A DNA stretch of 64,000 nucleotides from Dipylidium caninum (lineage: Eukaryota; Platyhelminthes; Cestoda; Cyclophyllidea; Dipylidiidae). The notes below the pieces were generated by a model, which had not been told where the DNA came from, did not search any database, and saw nothing but the letters and a program-made list of their open reading frames with translations. Every line of letters starts with the position of its first letter. Positions within the stretch are counted from its first letter, which is position 1. The DNA lies in contig QEYB01000180.1 in the NCBI GenBank assembly GCA_017562135.1, positions 1,178,001 to 1,242,000 of the forward strand, given 5' to 3'. Position numbers and translations under genes: made by a program. Shown here piece by piece: positions 11,151 to 24,011 of this stretch.

Positions 11151-14100
11151 ATGGACAAATACCACGTTCTTGAACTCATTGGGGAAGGCTCTTTTGGGCG
11201 CGTGTACAGAGGCCGCAAGCGGTATACTGGGAAGGTATGAATCCGTTTATTTTTGTATTTTTATTTCACCATCCTTAGACTGTGGCTCTCAAGTTCATAC
11301 CTAAATCAGATAAAAGTGATAGAGCTTTCCAGAATTTGAAGAAGGAAATTGAAATTATGAAGTCATTGAATCATCCTAATATAATTGGCATTGTTGATGC
11401 CTTCGAAACAGCCAAGGAAATGGTTGCTGTTACTGAGTATGCTGAAGGCGATCTTTTCCAGATCCTTGAGGACGATAAATGTCTTCCCGAAAATGTGGTT
11501 CGTTATTGTTTTCTGTCTGTTGTAACGTTACTTTCTAGATTCAGTCAATAGCCGCCCAGTTGGTGTCTGCCTTATACTATCTCCATGCCAATCGCATTCT
11601 TCATAGGGATATGAAGCCACAAAACATCCTCCTTGGACACGGTGGGGTTGTGAAATTGTGCGATTTTGGGTTCGCTAGGGCGATGAGTTTCAATACTCTC
11701 GTCCTTACCTCAATAAAAGGTACGCCATTGTACATGGCGCCGGAAATTGTAGAGGAGCGTCCCTACGATCACACCGCTGACCTATGGGCTCTAGGTTGCA
11801 TCCTCTATGAACTGGCCGTCGGCAACCCCCCGTTCTACACTAACAGCATCATCCAACTCGTCAAAATGATCACTGATAACAAGATCACATGGACTGATAA
11901 GATGTCTCCTATGTTCAAGGATTTTCTTGCTGGTTTATTAGAGAAAGATTCGAGGCGTAGGCTTCAATGGCCTAGTCTCCTCTCTCATCCCTTTGTCGCG
12001 GACCTCGTCTATGGTATTCGCATTATCCCTTTTACACGTCCACTCTTGAGTTTTTTTAAATAATTTTAGCCATCTCGCAAAAGCATTAACTCGGTACATT
12101 GTCAGGGAAGGACTATCATATATCAACTATGCGCTATTTTTTTTTTAAATTTATACATGTACTTAAACCTGCAGATAATTTTTTGTATCTGCTAAATTAC
12201 TGGTTTTTGTTTAAATCTGTTTTAAGTTTCTTCACTCACGAGGCAGTTGAGAAGTCCATTCACGCAACCTCTAACGGCCAGCCAATCTCTCGAGAAAGAA
12301 AGACAAACAAAAATGAAAGCGCGTCCCAAAAGCAGCCGGATTTTGCGGACTCTCTCCAAGGATGTTGTACAACTGCAACCTCAGCTTAGTCCTTCGACTA
12401 TACATGAACCTATGTTCTCTCCTCAACCTACTCTAATGGAGACCAAAAATAAGGTTTTTGCGAGTGGGATTTCGTGCATTTTATGTGTGTTTGTTGTTTC
12501 TTGTTTAACAACGAAAAGTCGTTAGGTGTTCTATGTTTTTATGCTATAAATATAAATTCAAGTTTACACCATTTTTTATTCAAATATTACTTCACATGGC
12601 TAATAATGGTAGAAGTCCTTTATTTCAGTCTTTTTCATCGTCGCCACCGTCACTGACACAAAGGCTGAACGTAGAGGTGTCTAATGAGATGTTGTCTTGG
12701 CTGGATTGCCTGGGCCGCTTGGGCGTGGAAATGTGGGAAATGTTGGGACGTGTACGCGACGGTAAACAAACGGTGACCTCGAGTGAGGCGCAAGTTCTCG
12801 CAGGTCGTTTGGTGGGGTTCCGAGACTTTGGCAGCTCGAAAAGGAGTAGTTTGGGACCTCGTGTTAATGTGTGACTCCTGTTTCGTGGCAAGTCTCTGCG
12901 CCAGTCTCTGTGATGCTGTATGGTGGGCCAACCTCCTCTCAAGCAAACTGCCTCCATCACTAACACATCCTACGCCCACCCAGGCAGCCCGACATCTGGA
13001 AGCCATCATCGCCGTCGTCTCAAACATCATCACTGTTGAGTGGTTAGTCTCGTCTCCACCACTTGACTGCTATTATTTTCGCGATCACATATTAGGGTTT
13101 CGACTTCTGCTACTTGTCATCACCCTTTTTTGTTACTTTAGGGTGTCCCATTTCCTAATTACTGATATGTGTCCGATCTAACGAATTTGTGGAGGGATGC
13201 TGTGGTTTACGTGATTTTAATGACTCAATTAAAATAGTGGCTTTTACGTTTATGATTCAGGCTTATTAATTGTGTTGAGAGCAGTTAATCATTTATAGTC
13301 AACTGGTTATAGTATCGGAAACTAATTTACTACTTCACAGTTTTGTAAATATGCCCATCTGATCAACAAATCATAATTCCATTATTGGATAGTTAATTGT
13401 CATTAATACAAGTCGTTTTACTTTAAAATTTCTCGCAACTCCACATTTTAGCAATGTTCTAGTTCTTGCCGACTTCTATGAACGCACCAACATCCCCACC
13501 TTCTTTATTCAGCTTCTGGCTGAACTGTTGAAAAAGGAATCTTTTCTTTCGGTTCGTTATAGTTTTTGGGCATTGATTTTGCATAGTTTACCTAATCCGA
13601 TAGTCTCCCGTTGACTCCCAATTAATTTTCCTTTAGCAATCCTGGTCTCAGAGCCTCTTGTTGCATGTAATTTTTACAGTCAATGCATACTTTGTGAGCG
13701 AGGTGGCACACACTCAAGATCCACCACATTCTGCGTAAGTTTTAAAGGTATTTAAAAATACTCATTTTTAAATTAGAAACAAATGACTGATCACAGACGA
13801 CCGACTAATCAGGGCATTTGTGCCCTTTTTTGTAAATTTTCGGTCCAAACAGCAAATAGTCTGTTTTCAACACAATCTTGATATGGTGTTAATATCTTTG
13901 AGCCTATTTTTATACCATTTAATAGGTTTAGTAATTTTTTATACAACTGAAACCCCGAAATAAGCCGATTTACAGTTGTTTTTCGTCAATTTGTCTCGTG
14001 ATTAATTGCATAAAATACGACCTAATGGTGAAAACAAGTTCAAACCTAAAAACCGAGAAATCCTTATCTAATGTTCTTGAAATAATAGGTGGACCATTGA

Positions 14101-17100
14101 TTGGTAATGCCGGTGTTTCTCTTTTATTAGACAAGCTACTTACGTTGGGGTTGGTTTGAAATTACTTCAGTTAGTGCCTAATCTTCTCTGCCTTACTCGT
14201 GATACGGATTTTATCTGTGGCGAGCAAACTATTCTGGTATGTATCCACTGTTCTCGCTTTTTGTGCACCTCTACGATAGGAGGATACTACCGTTCATCAC
14301 CCTTCACGAATTGATATATGCCATCGGAAACGTGGAGGGATGCTTATTAGTCTTAATTTACCATCTCACCAGTGGTAGAGCTTTATTTGTCATTCCATTT
14401 TATACACGCTTCGAATTAATAATTTTCCTAATCACGTAAGGGTTACTTTATTTTTTTCTTTTCTGCCCTTACCTTCCTTATCAACACTTTTTTCTTTAAT
14501 ACTTATTTGTCCTTTTGTTCATATCAGTGTCTTCGCTACTTTCTCGAATGCCTTCGAAAATGGCCCAACTCAATTATTTCTCAGTTCCTTTCTGCTGCCA
14601 TATCTGATTGCACATCATCCATTGATGTCCTCTTGCAATTCCCATCAATAGGGAGAACTTCAAAAGGCAGTTTTTTTCGTTTAGTTCAAAACCATTTGCA
14701 TGCTATAACTTCTATTTTAAACGTACTTCATTTTTATACACCACTTAATTTTTTTTGTCTAATCTGTACTCTAGCTATATGTCCTGACTTGGCGCTCAGC
14801 ACCTACCCCACTCTCTTGCAGAGGGATCGCGATCATGCAGATGGAATTCGCGAAAAAGTCATAATCATTGTGGCCCTTCTAACAAACCCTTTCCGATACG
14901 AGCAAGATAAGACGACGAAACAAATATTTCCTGCACTTCCACAACAAGTAGGTCCTCTCCTCAAAATTTTATCTCCCAACTGTAACACTTGAACAACTGC
15001 CTCGTACTCTCCACGGAGTTGAGATATATGACAAAAATTGTTTCGCACTTTCCTTTGGTTATACAAATATATATATATATACATTTGCTACCCTTTTATG
15101 ACCAATTTGTTATCCCACCAGCCAATGGATTTATCACGCCTACCATTGTGCAGTGTTATAATGCTTACCTTAATATAGGAGGTGCCAGAGCGGGAAAAAT
15201 TTTACTATTAGTATATATGATAGCTGGTTATCCCTCAAGCTGCTGAACATACGTGTGTGCTCATTAAGAACACTGACTTCTTATCATACTTTTCTCAGAT
15301 GGCCTCATACATAGGCTCCCGTCTCTGTGATCGGCACATGAAAGAGCATCTTCAAACCCTTGTCTGTGCCATCCGCGAAACCAAAATATGTACCTTGGCC
15401 GCAAGTGTAAGTCTTGTTCCCTTTCCCCACCCCCTTCCCTCCAAAAAAAATTATTTGCACTTGCAGAAGCAGTGTAATTTCCGCTTTATGTGATTGATTC
15501 TTATTCGCTATTTTATAATGTCTTTTTTATCTGCATAGATCCTCTATGAATGCATGCAGAATGCTCCTTCGTTGGCCATACTCCTTGCCTCGGATGATTC
15601 AGGTTATATCGACAATTTAATGGGAATTTTAGAATTCCTGGTATGTAATTATATCAAATCGTACTGGCGCTAGCAATATCCGAAGTCTTGAAGGCGTCTT
15701 TATCTGGTGAACCCTAAGACGGCGTTAATAATTGCATATTTGCTGACTCTTTACTTATAATAATGACTGAACTATCCCTATTAGACGCCAGATTTTATAG
15801 GCTGTTGAGAGATGTTTTTGCAAATCTTTATACTTAAGCTAGGTCTTACGCTAGTTAACGTGATACACTAAGTATATACCATTGCTATATAGTCAAATTA
15901 TAGTTGCAGGAAACCCAACCAAGCACAATTCGCCTCATTGAGATCGCTATTCTCTCGCTCAGTTGCACAATAATGGTAATGCATTCAATACCCAATGCGT
16001 AAGTTAGGGATTCCGTATACATTTCCGGATATCCTACTCCCCGTCTTCTACGCAACTTTCGTTTTTTAGCATATCCGCAAAAGTGAAGAAACTTTCTTCT
16101 CTCTTCACTCATTCGGCGTTACCGAACCACGCGGTATAAAATCCCTCCTTTGTGACGTTCCCTTTGATGAACTTCGTGTTACTTACTAGTTCGCTCAGTG
16201 GTTTATATTTTGTTTACTTATGATTATGATACATTCTATACCGTCATAACTTCAGGCGGCAATGGGTCTATTGCTGAGTGAGGTTATGCATCACCAGCCC
16301 CTGATTCCAGTACTGGAAGCTCGCGACTTGGCACAAGTGCTCCTTTTGGTACTGCGTAGTCCATTGGTACAAAGTAGGGATGCGCGGGAGCGCCTCCTGG
16401 TGGCTGCACAACCTTCTACCTCCATCTCTTGCTCTTCAATCACCACTTCGACGGTAGTTGATCAAGCCTCTCGAAGAGAGGAGGAGGCAGCGGCGATCCT
16501 CTTTGGCCTCCCCCAGACGCCCTGGCCTTGTGATAGAGGTTGGCTTGACGGTCTCTTCCATCTCGTTCACGTCTTCTTCACTCATCCAGTGAGTCAATTT
16601 CAAATTTTATAATTTCTTCTCATAGATGGCGTCATCAACCAATCACCAATACTTGTGCGCTAGTGCGAACGGTAGTCGTCTACCTCAAAGAAGCCGTTTG
16701 GATCTGAGTTTAATAAATTTCCCGCCTCTATTTATGGGAAATCTAAAATCCCTGTACCTGTCTAAACCTGTTACAAAAAGGATGTCTGGGATCATTCGTA
16801 ATTAAAAGGATACATGGAACGATTAATTATCTGATGGCCCATCCGTCGATAAATCCGGCAAAAAATCCGGTGAACCTATTACATGATGCATAAATTTAGT
16901 ACATTAGTAGTAGTTGCGTTGCGCAAAACGCGACGCAGTAATGTAACTGGACCTGGAAACTTAAAATACGGCTAAGAGCCTTTTATTTTTCACCACACAA
17001 GCTCTTGTGGACGTCACTGCTGAAGAGCTTGCTGGAGGAACAAGTGTGGTCGCGTATTTGGCCCATCATCGGTCAGGTGGTTGATATAGCTACTCGGCAC

Positions 17101-20100
17101 CATCAAAACGGTCACCATGACGCCCTCCTTGACTGGCGCCTTCTCTCGCCCACCGGCCTCTCCCACGCTCTCTACCTTGCCCTTAAACTCTCTCAGCAGG
17201 TTGTGTATCTGCAGCATTTCCAATGGAAACCTTTCATACCATTCAAATTTATCCCATCTCTCACATAGATTAAGCAGTAATTATAGCGGCTATTTACAAC
17301 TAAAGAGGATTTTCAATATCACGCTATGGCTACACTTGAGCTGTTATTTATTTGCTGTTTGGTTCACGGACTCACTCTACATCGACTGGATCTATGAAAC
17401 GACAGGAACCACGCCTCTTGTTGCATTCACTACGTGATGAGACGAGTGACGTTCTCCCCTGCCTGAATTTTTTCTTTCTCTGCCCATAACCCATCACAAG
17501 TATGTCAGCTCTTCGTTCTGGTCTGTTGCTATTCCCTTACTCTTGCCCACTTTTTCCCCACTTTTTCCTAGTGACGACGATAACTCTGTTACCATTTCAC
17601 GATCCGCGGTGAACATTATTGAGGCCTCTCTATATACCAATAGTAATTCGGAATATCAAACCATTTTGCCGTAAGTGTCCCTTTACCTACTAATTTTCAA
17701 AAACCTTGTGATCAATTAGTGCAAAAAGGAATGCGACCGTATTTTTGTCAATTAACTTGAAGTTTGGGCCTACTTAACTAGCCGTTTTCAATGTCTTGCC
17801 TATATGCTTTATTTTTTGATCATAATCACGTTAATCATGTTGCCGATTTTCATCAGGTAATAGGCGTGTGCACGTTTTTACACGCCATTTCAAACACAAT
17901 TTACTTGGAGTGCTGAAAATTTTTTCAAAGTGGTTTAGTAAAAAAGTATACACACACTGAGTGTTTAAGAAACAACTCCTTCCTCGATATGAGCGGACCA
18001 AAAAATAAGAACTCATTGCCGATATAACAGTAGGCGACTCCGTAAATATCATCTTCAAATCTTACACGAGAAGACCGCTATTTCGATCAAAATCATTTCT
18101 TTGCCAAAAAGCGTGTTTGTCTGTGGTGGCACTCTCGCAGCCCTGGGTGAGCTTGCCATCTTTCTGACGACGAACTCGAAAAAGGTCTCGGCAGTAGAGT
18201 GCAAGGAAGAAGCTGGGCGGTGCTTCTTCGAAGCGGCTTCGTGGGGCCTCGTTCGCAATCCGGCCACCGACACCGAGCACCCTTTTATCATCGGACTCAA
18301 GGGTGAGCCTAAGAACCGTTGCTGGCTTGCGGATGACTCGCCGTCTGACCAACTCGTCCAAATGGAATCCTTTATTGAGTCTATTGTGGCCACTATTGGA
18401 GATACCGGTACTGTCAAGCCGGTAAGTTGCGTACTTATTTTATCCCCCACTTACAACTGTCCAGACAATCTCGCTACATGCATGCCTCTTCTTATTTCTC
18501 TTTCCAACTCTCCTGCCTACCATACATGTTCTTAGCAAAGCCTTAACTGACGGCGTGTTGGCACAAATTTCCACATTTTACCCACCCTTACCGCAGTATA
18601 TATAGTTACGGGTCCAAAACCACTGCACTGATTCTCCTTACGCGATTGCTTCATTGGAGGGCTTCGTGGAACTGGTGATCAACAGCCTGGACTCCTCCGA
18701 CAGTGCGTTATTCGCAACAGTCTGCAAATTTTTAACTCATCTCCTCTTCCAAACGATCCGTTTGCATCGCCCAGCCAGTAAAATAACCAACTCTGCATCC
18801 ACCGACCCAGGAAGCCAGGCACAATTGATGGTGCAGCAACTCGTCTCTGTATGTGTGAACATGGAAGACAGTGAGTAGTAGTTGCTTGTTGTCACATTTA
18901 GTATGCATTTAGCACAAACCTAAGGAAGTGTAGGCTATCACTAGAAATTTTCATTCCTTATTTATCTACGATTGAAATGCTTTTGAACTGAAATACTCCT
19001 GAGTTGGGCTTGTCAACCCACATTCACACATTACTTTCTGCAGAAGCTAAAAGGTTCTCACACGTCGTTGGCGTAAAGTTTGTTCTTTTGTTTGCAGGTA
19101 ATCCTTTACCTACCGCCCTTATTTAAATGTCCTGGTAATCACTACTAACTGACAGTAACCGTTATTTCTCTCCAGGCAAAAAATCTATTTCGATCCTAAA
19201 ACAGTTGCTAGGACAAGGACAGCCCCTATCGGCGATGTTGTGGTCTCTATCAACACTCGTCCTGATATTGGCCACTTTCGAGAATGTTCGAGACCTTCCA
19301 GCATCCGCCTTTCCCGTTCTCTCCGTCTTTGCCACGAATTCTTTCCCCGGTACTACAAGGACAAGACTATTTGGGCAGCCCGAACGCCGCCCTTCGCTAC
19401 TATGCTCTCACTCTTCTCGCATTCTCCACCCGTTGGGCGGCCCCAAAACTCGAGTCTGCAAACGTCAGCACCCTCGAGAATCTCTTGAGTGCTGATCAGA
19501 AGTCATTCGTTCGGACAGCAGCCTGCTGTGAGTAATTTTACCCTTCTCACATTTTTACTGCATAGATTACCTAAATACCTTTGCCTTTAGCGTCCTTGTT
19601 CGACAGTTCCTCACCTTTGGTTGATTTACAAATGTTGTATACATTGTAAATGGTGGAACTTGGGAGCTTTTAATTAGATAACACTTGCTTCTACCCTTGA
19701 AATAACCTCCATGGTACGTCACATGCACGAAAACGCTAGCCAATATGGTTTACCATCTGACATCCCAAATCCGTTATTTATTGGAAAATTAAACTGTAAT
19801 AGTAAAATGTCCTGCTATCTATTGCTTTTTATTTAAGCTGATTCAACGATTCACTAAATTTGCTGATCAGATTAGACATTTTGCTTTCATGGGGAGATAA
19901 GGACTTTAATACTTGCGTAGGCTTCTTCGAATGCCACCTCATTCATGCTCTGGAGACTGGATCGGTCATCGACACACGAATGCTAAGTTGGTAAGTGCAC
20001 AGTCGTCAGATGCATTCTCTGTACTAACGTATATTCCACTCCTCCAGCCTCTTAGAGGCAGGCTGCACGGACTCATCATTGGATGTTCAAGAGGCCGCCC

Positions 20101-20214
20101 TGGGTGCACTGCGGAGGGTTCTCGAACTGGGACCCGCTTTAAAGCAGGTGATATTGTTCTTTCATGCAGTATACGGATACCCGCAAGTATGCGCAGCCCA
20201 TTCATAGAAAATGA
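11151..20214 (+). CDS. STK36: Serine/threonine kinase 36 (Fused homologue)
   Basis: Fused/STK36 acts in Hedgehog signalling in insects and in motile-cilium assembly in vertebrates and planarians. The kinase domain is at the N-terminus: [28 protein letters not shown] and [12 protein letters not shown], all catalytic residues present. The rest is helical repeat-like sequence matching the long STK36 C-terminal region, including [10 protein letters not shown] near 17.15 kb and a final Leu-rich segment. Exons: 11151-11234, 11279-11497, 11539-12013, 12227-12453, 12629-12782, 12835-13042, 13452-13551, 13637-13734, 14131-14236, 14528-14947, 15122-15154 (tentative), 15299-15406, 15539-15640, 15910-15975, 16256-16588, 17002-17199, 17501-17670, 18034-18421, 18606-18870, 19176-19258, 19302-19527, 19921-19990, 20048-20147, 20170-20214. 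They total about 1425 codons with no phase conflict, compared with 1315 residues in human. Two introns are only 52 and 43 nt. An alternative last exon is possible after 20250. Confidence 0.93.
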
Positions 20215-20605
20215 ACCACAACCAAAGCTCATCCGTTATTCTGTAGGAGTTTCTTCAAACCAGCGTTCTTCAGCGGCTGACTGTCCAATACAGCACCATC
20301 ACTCAACAATTTTCTCGACACACTTCCCGGTGGCGTTTCCTTGCAAATCTAAATCACTCGCGGACAACCACGCCAACACAGTCGACCACATCACTGCTAC
20401 AGGAGTCGATACTGACACACCTTTCGGCTCTTGGTGCATCTACAAAGCCATAATAGCGCTCCGCACTCACGTCGCCACTTCTTAGGCTGTGCTCACTTTC
20501 TATCATACTCGTATTACGACGCCTTTACACTCGTTTGCCATGTTTTGCACCTATTGCTTTCTGTTGTTTAATCTATTTTTAATGAGTTTATCACATCACT
20601 TTTGT

Positions 20606-20611
20606 AATAAA
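20606..20611 (+). terminator. Polyadenylation signal AATAAA of STK36
   Basis: A canonical AATAAA lies about 390 bp after the proposed STK36 stop, in the 570 bp gap before the convergent DDRGK1 stop codon. It is the only such hexamer I noticed in this gap. Confidence 0.55.
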
Positions 20612-20782
20612 TGCCGAAGTTATTAGTTAGATGCAAAGCTTGGTCTCTGATGGGACACAGCAACGTGTAAACAAAAAGCGGGACTCCATGCTTCATACAG
20701 TTAAGACCCCCTCCTGTGATGTTGAAACCAGCCTTTGTTCTTCATTCATCACAGAAAAACGTAAGAAGTGAACTAGAGAAAT

Positions 20783-22190
20783 TTATCCCTGGGCTTTGAT
20801 CACCTTGTTGCCATGATCAACGAGTTCGCTGATTGTGACGCGTCCGCGAAGCTCGATAAATCTGGCAATCGCCTCATATTCCCGTGGTTTTAGGTAAAGG
20901 AATTTGCCACGGTCGTCCAGAACACCACTGAGCGCCCCACTTGAAACGAGCGACTTAATTCTCTCCACGCAGACCTTAAAAGTAAAGGTGGTCGGTGAGG
21001 TGGTTCCGACAAGCCCTCAGTCAGTCAAGACTTACATCGGTCTTCATATCAAACTTAACGCAAAGCCGCTCCAGAGAAATAAGTTGGGCCTCCTGGATTG
21101 CCTCGATAAATTCACGATTGAGTTGCTCCTCGGCCTCATCGTCCAAATTGTGCACACCGACACCCTCCCCTCGATCGAGAAAGTGGCCTTCAAACGCTCG
21201 TATTCTGCCTTCTCCTGCTGCTCCTGTTCGACCCTTCGCTTCTCTTCTCCGCTGCTGCCTATGGGTGGGGTTACGGATGCTACACATTATAATGACACCT
21301 GGATCCCTTGTTACCTAATCAAGAAATTTAGAATGACACTTCCCCATGTGTGAGGCTGTCTTTTGCACGGAAAGCCTCAGAAGCCAACTTATGTGGTTAC
21401 CATGCGAGTTTGAAGTAAAAAAGAGACCATACTCAATTTAACTTGACAACCTTTCAAAAGGTTTGGGCGAGTAATCCGTCCCCATCACTTGACTGCGACT
21501 CGCACGAATGAACAGCACTGCATGAATGAGTAACGCCATCATTTTCCTGAATTTTCACTCTAGACGGGAATTGAGGCAAAAGCTATGGCATGGCTCGGAA
21601 ATCCACTGTACCAAAGCCCAAAAGACCAAAACAGGACCCACCTTAGCTGCCTCAGCCGCTGCTTCTTTGGCTTCAGCTTCCTTTCTTTTCTTAATCTCTT
21701 CTTCCTCTTTCTTCCGCAACATCTCTCTGTGTCTGTGCTCTGCCTCACGTTCCTCCTTTCGACGTTCCTTCTCCGCCAATTTCAGGGCTTTCTTGGTTCC
21801 CATCTTCTTTTTCGGAATCTCCGGCGACGGTTTCGCATCAGAATTCGTTTCTTCCAAATCATCACTACTGTCATCTTCACTGAGGGACTCAAAATCCGAC
21901 TCTGTCATTAAGTTAAACCCACGGCGGGCAGGACGAGTGGCTCCTTGATGCTCACGACGACGGGTTGCTGTATTGTCAGAACGACGCCTGACTTTGGCCG
22001 AAGAACCTATTGCAGCAGCAAAAGCTTAAAACAGTGACTACAATACGCAATTGAGGAAGCTAAATAAAACCATCACAGGTGTTTGAAGGCGACATCAGAG
22101 CTCACCTCTCCAGATACGACCTTCCAGGAACACGAGATAGAACGCCAAGATGCACAAAATACATGTCAACGCCAAGAGAAAGGGATCCAT
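20783..22190 (-). CDS. DDRGK1: DDRGK domain-containing protein 1 (UFMylation adaptor)
   Basis: DDRGK1 is an ER-membrane protein that recruits the UFM1 E3 ligase complex, with roles in ER-phagy and ribosome quality control. Exons are 22190-22106, 22006-21642, about 21258-21036, and 20974-20783. Exon 1 encodes the short N-terminal membrane anchor (MDPFLLALTCILCIL) that ends in phase 1 at a GTGAGC donor. Exon 2 encodes an acidic patch and a long Lys/Glu/Arg-rich helix. The last exon has the family signature VLDDRGKFLYL followed by ELRGRVTISEL, the winged-helix PCI-like end. In the third exon the conserved reading changes frame near 21170: the upstream part (EYERLKATFSIE) and the downstream part (NLDDEAEEQL) are both family-like but lie in different frames with no room for an intron. 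This is probably an indel in the assembly or the allele. Confidence 0.93.
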
Positions 22191-24011
22191 CAGGAGGCGA
22201 TAGAGGCGCACACCAATCGCACTATCATGAGTAGCATCACACACGCGTACAGTAGAGTTAACACATCTTATGATGCGGCAACAATACTTTGACCATTACT
22301 ATCTCGGTGAGGAACCAGTTTGTGGCCGTTGGAAATTTTAACTGGATGCAGTTACCCGTGGATCTCAACTACTGCTTGAAGTGCTACACCTTCCCGCATT
22401 TCCCACCGCTGACTAAGGTTTCGCGTAGTACCAAGCATGTGGCAGTGGTAAGCTTGCAGTAATTGCATAATAAGCAGAGGCGTGAATGTTTCAGTATTAG
22501 CGCAGAGGATTTCTGCGAAGTGGTATACACACTCAAATAAGACCGACAATGGAAATCGTAATACTCCTTCCGAACTTCTGATTGCTAGATTGGATTGTTT
22601 GTTAATTATAAAATAAGCTGTGTGGTGATAGGGGTGTTGATGGTGCAACATTAAGACTGATTTCTCCATTGATACTACAGGAATGGTACCTGAAATTCTA
22701 GAATAACGAAGTGTCCAAACAAGACGTGACTGATGTCTTTTAGTTGTTCGGTCTGGAGGTTACCCGTTTGTTATTACTAAGCCTCATGCTCTCCTCGGTA
22801 ACCGTACAGGTAGCATCACTTTTACGAAATAAATCTCAAGATCCTTAAGTAATGAACAACAAGCATGAGTTCGGTGCCATCGCCTAGTGCCATAATATCT
22901 TGCCATAATTGCTATCGGATTATCAAATCGCCTCAGTCTCCGAGTTTTCAGCGGTATAAATTCCTGTGGGGCATTTAGCCGTCTGTCGAAGGTCACTCAC
23001 CCACTCCAGTACATCAGGAAATTTATTTACCCACATTCAATTTATTTTACGAGCGACCATATTATTGTCGCCAGCCTTGTTTATGAAGACAATGAGTATG
23101 AGGTGGAAATCAAATAGGAGCACATATTAATGTAGTAACATATTTTCAGCAATTGTTGAACAGTCACCACACTACCAGACTGTTATTTGAAGAAAATACA
23201 AACCACCACTTATTTTCTGCACCTTAAACGATTTGATCCAGCGAAAAAGATTGATTAGTACCTTTGTATTCTAATTGTCCAGGTCGCACTATGAAATTGT
23301 ACTGCCTGAACCTCCTACGTCAGAGGCAGTTTATTTGCTCTGCAGACGTGCGGTTCCATTGTTTTTAATTTCTTCTTAGTTGTCATGAATTTCTTTCAAT
23401 TTCGACCTCTGGAATTTCCGACCACACTTTTCCACTTTCGGATGAAGCCAAAACTTAAATAGCTAGACTCTATTACTTTGTTGCATTCGTAAGAGGCCTA
23501 TGCATGCCTCTTATCAGTGTGTTCGTTGCAAATATTTGTCTACAATAGGTGAGGCTCCTTTAATTTCTTTGAAAAATTTGGTCATTTCACCGTCCCCTGA
23601 CTCGAACAAAGTCCTGCCTTTCTAGAGTAACACGAGGACAAAATTGTAGATTAGTTTTGAACTCATTATCCACACCCTTTTTTTTCAAATTCTTTTTCTG
23701 TCGCTTTATTTTGACGTGTGGGAAGGCCAGGTGCTATAATCACTGTCGCACCTAGGAATTCGTTCATACTGGGACTCTATGATTGAGTTGCACATTTATC
23801 TCTGTCCGGTTATATTCAACAATTTTATGGCATGGGGACTTAAAAATAGCCCCTATATTGGGACACTGATTTGCACTGGCGCCGGCGCCAAGTCATCCAA
23901 TTAATAATCGTTGATCTTCGGCATATATTCAGGTTTCTGATTGGGTAGCTGTTGCGACGACATCTTCGTATTCTGCTTTAATTTTTTCGCGTAACGCACA
24001 TAACTGTGGAG
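22191..24011. other. Divergent intergenic region, DDRGK1 and AMFR
   Basis: No gene was recognised. It lies between the DDRGK1 start codon on the minus strand and the first recognised AMFR exon on the plus strand. It must contain the DDRGK1 promoter and probably the AMFR promoter and missing first coding exon. ORFs here, such as 22352-22669 minus, show no domain features or splice context. Confidence 0.5.
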
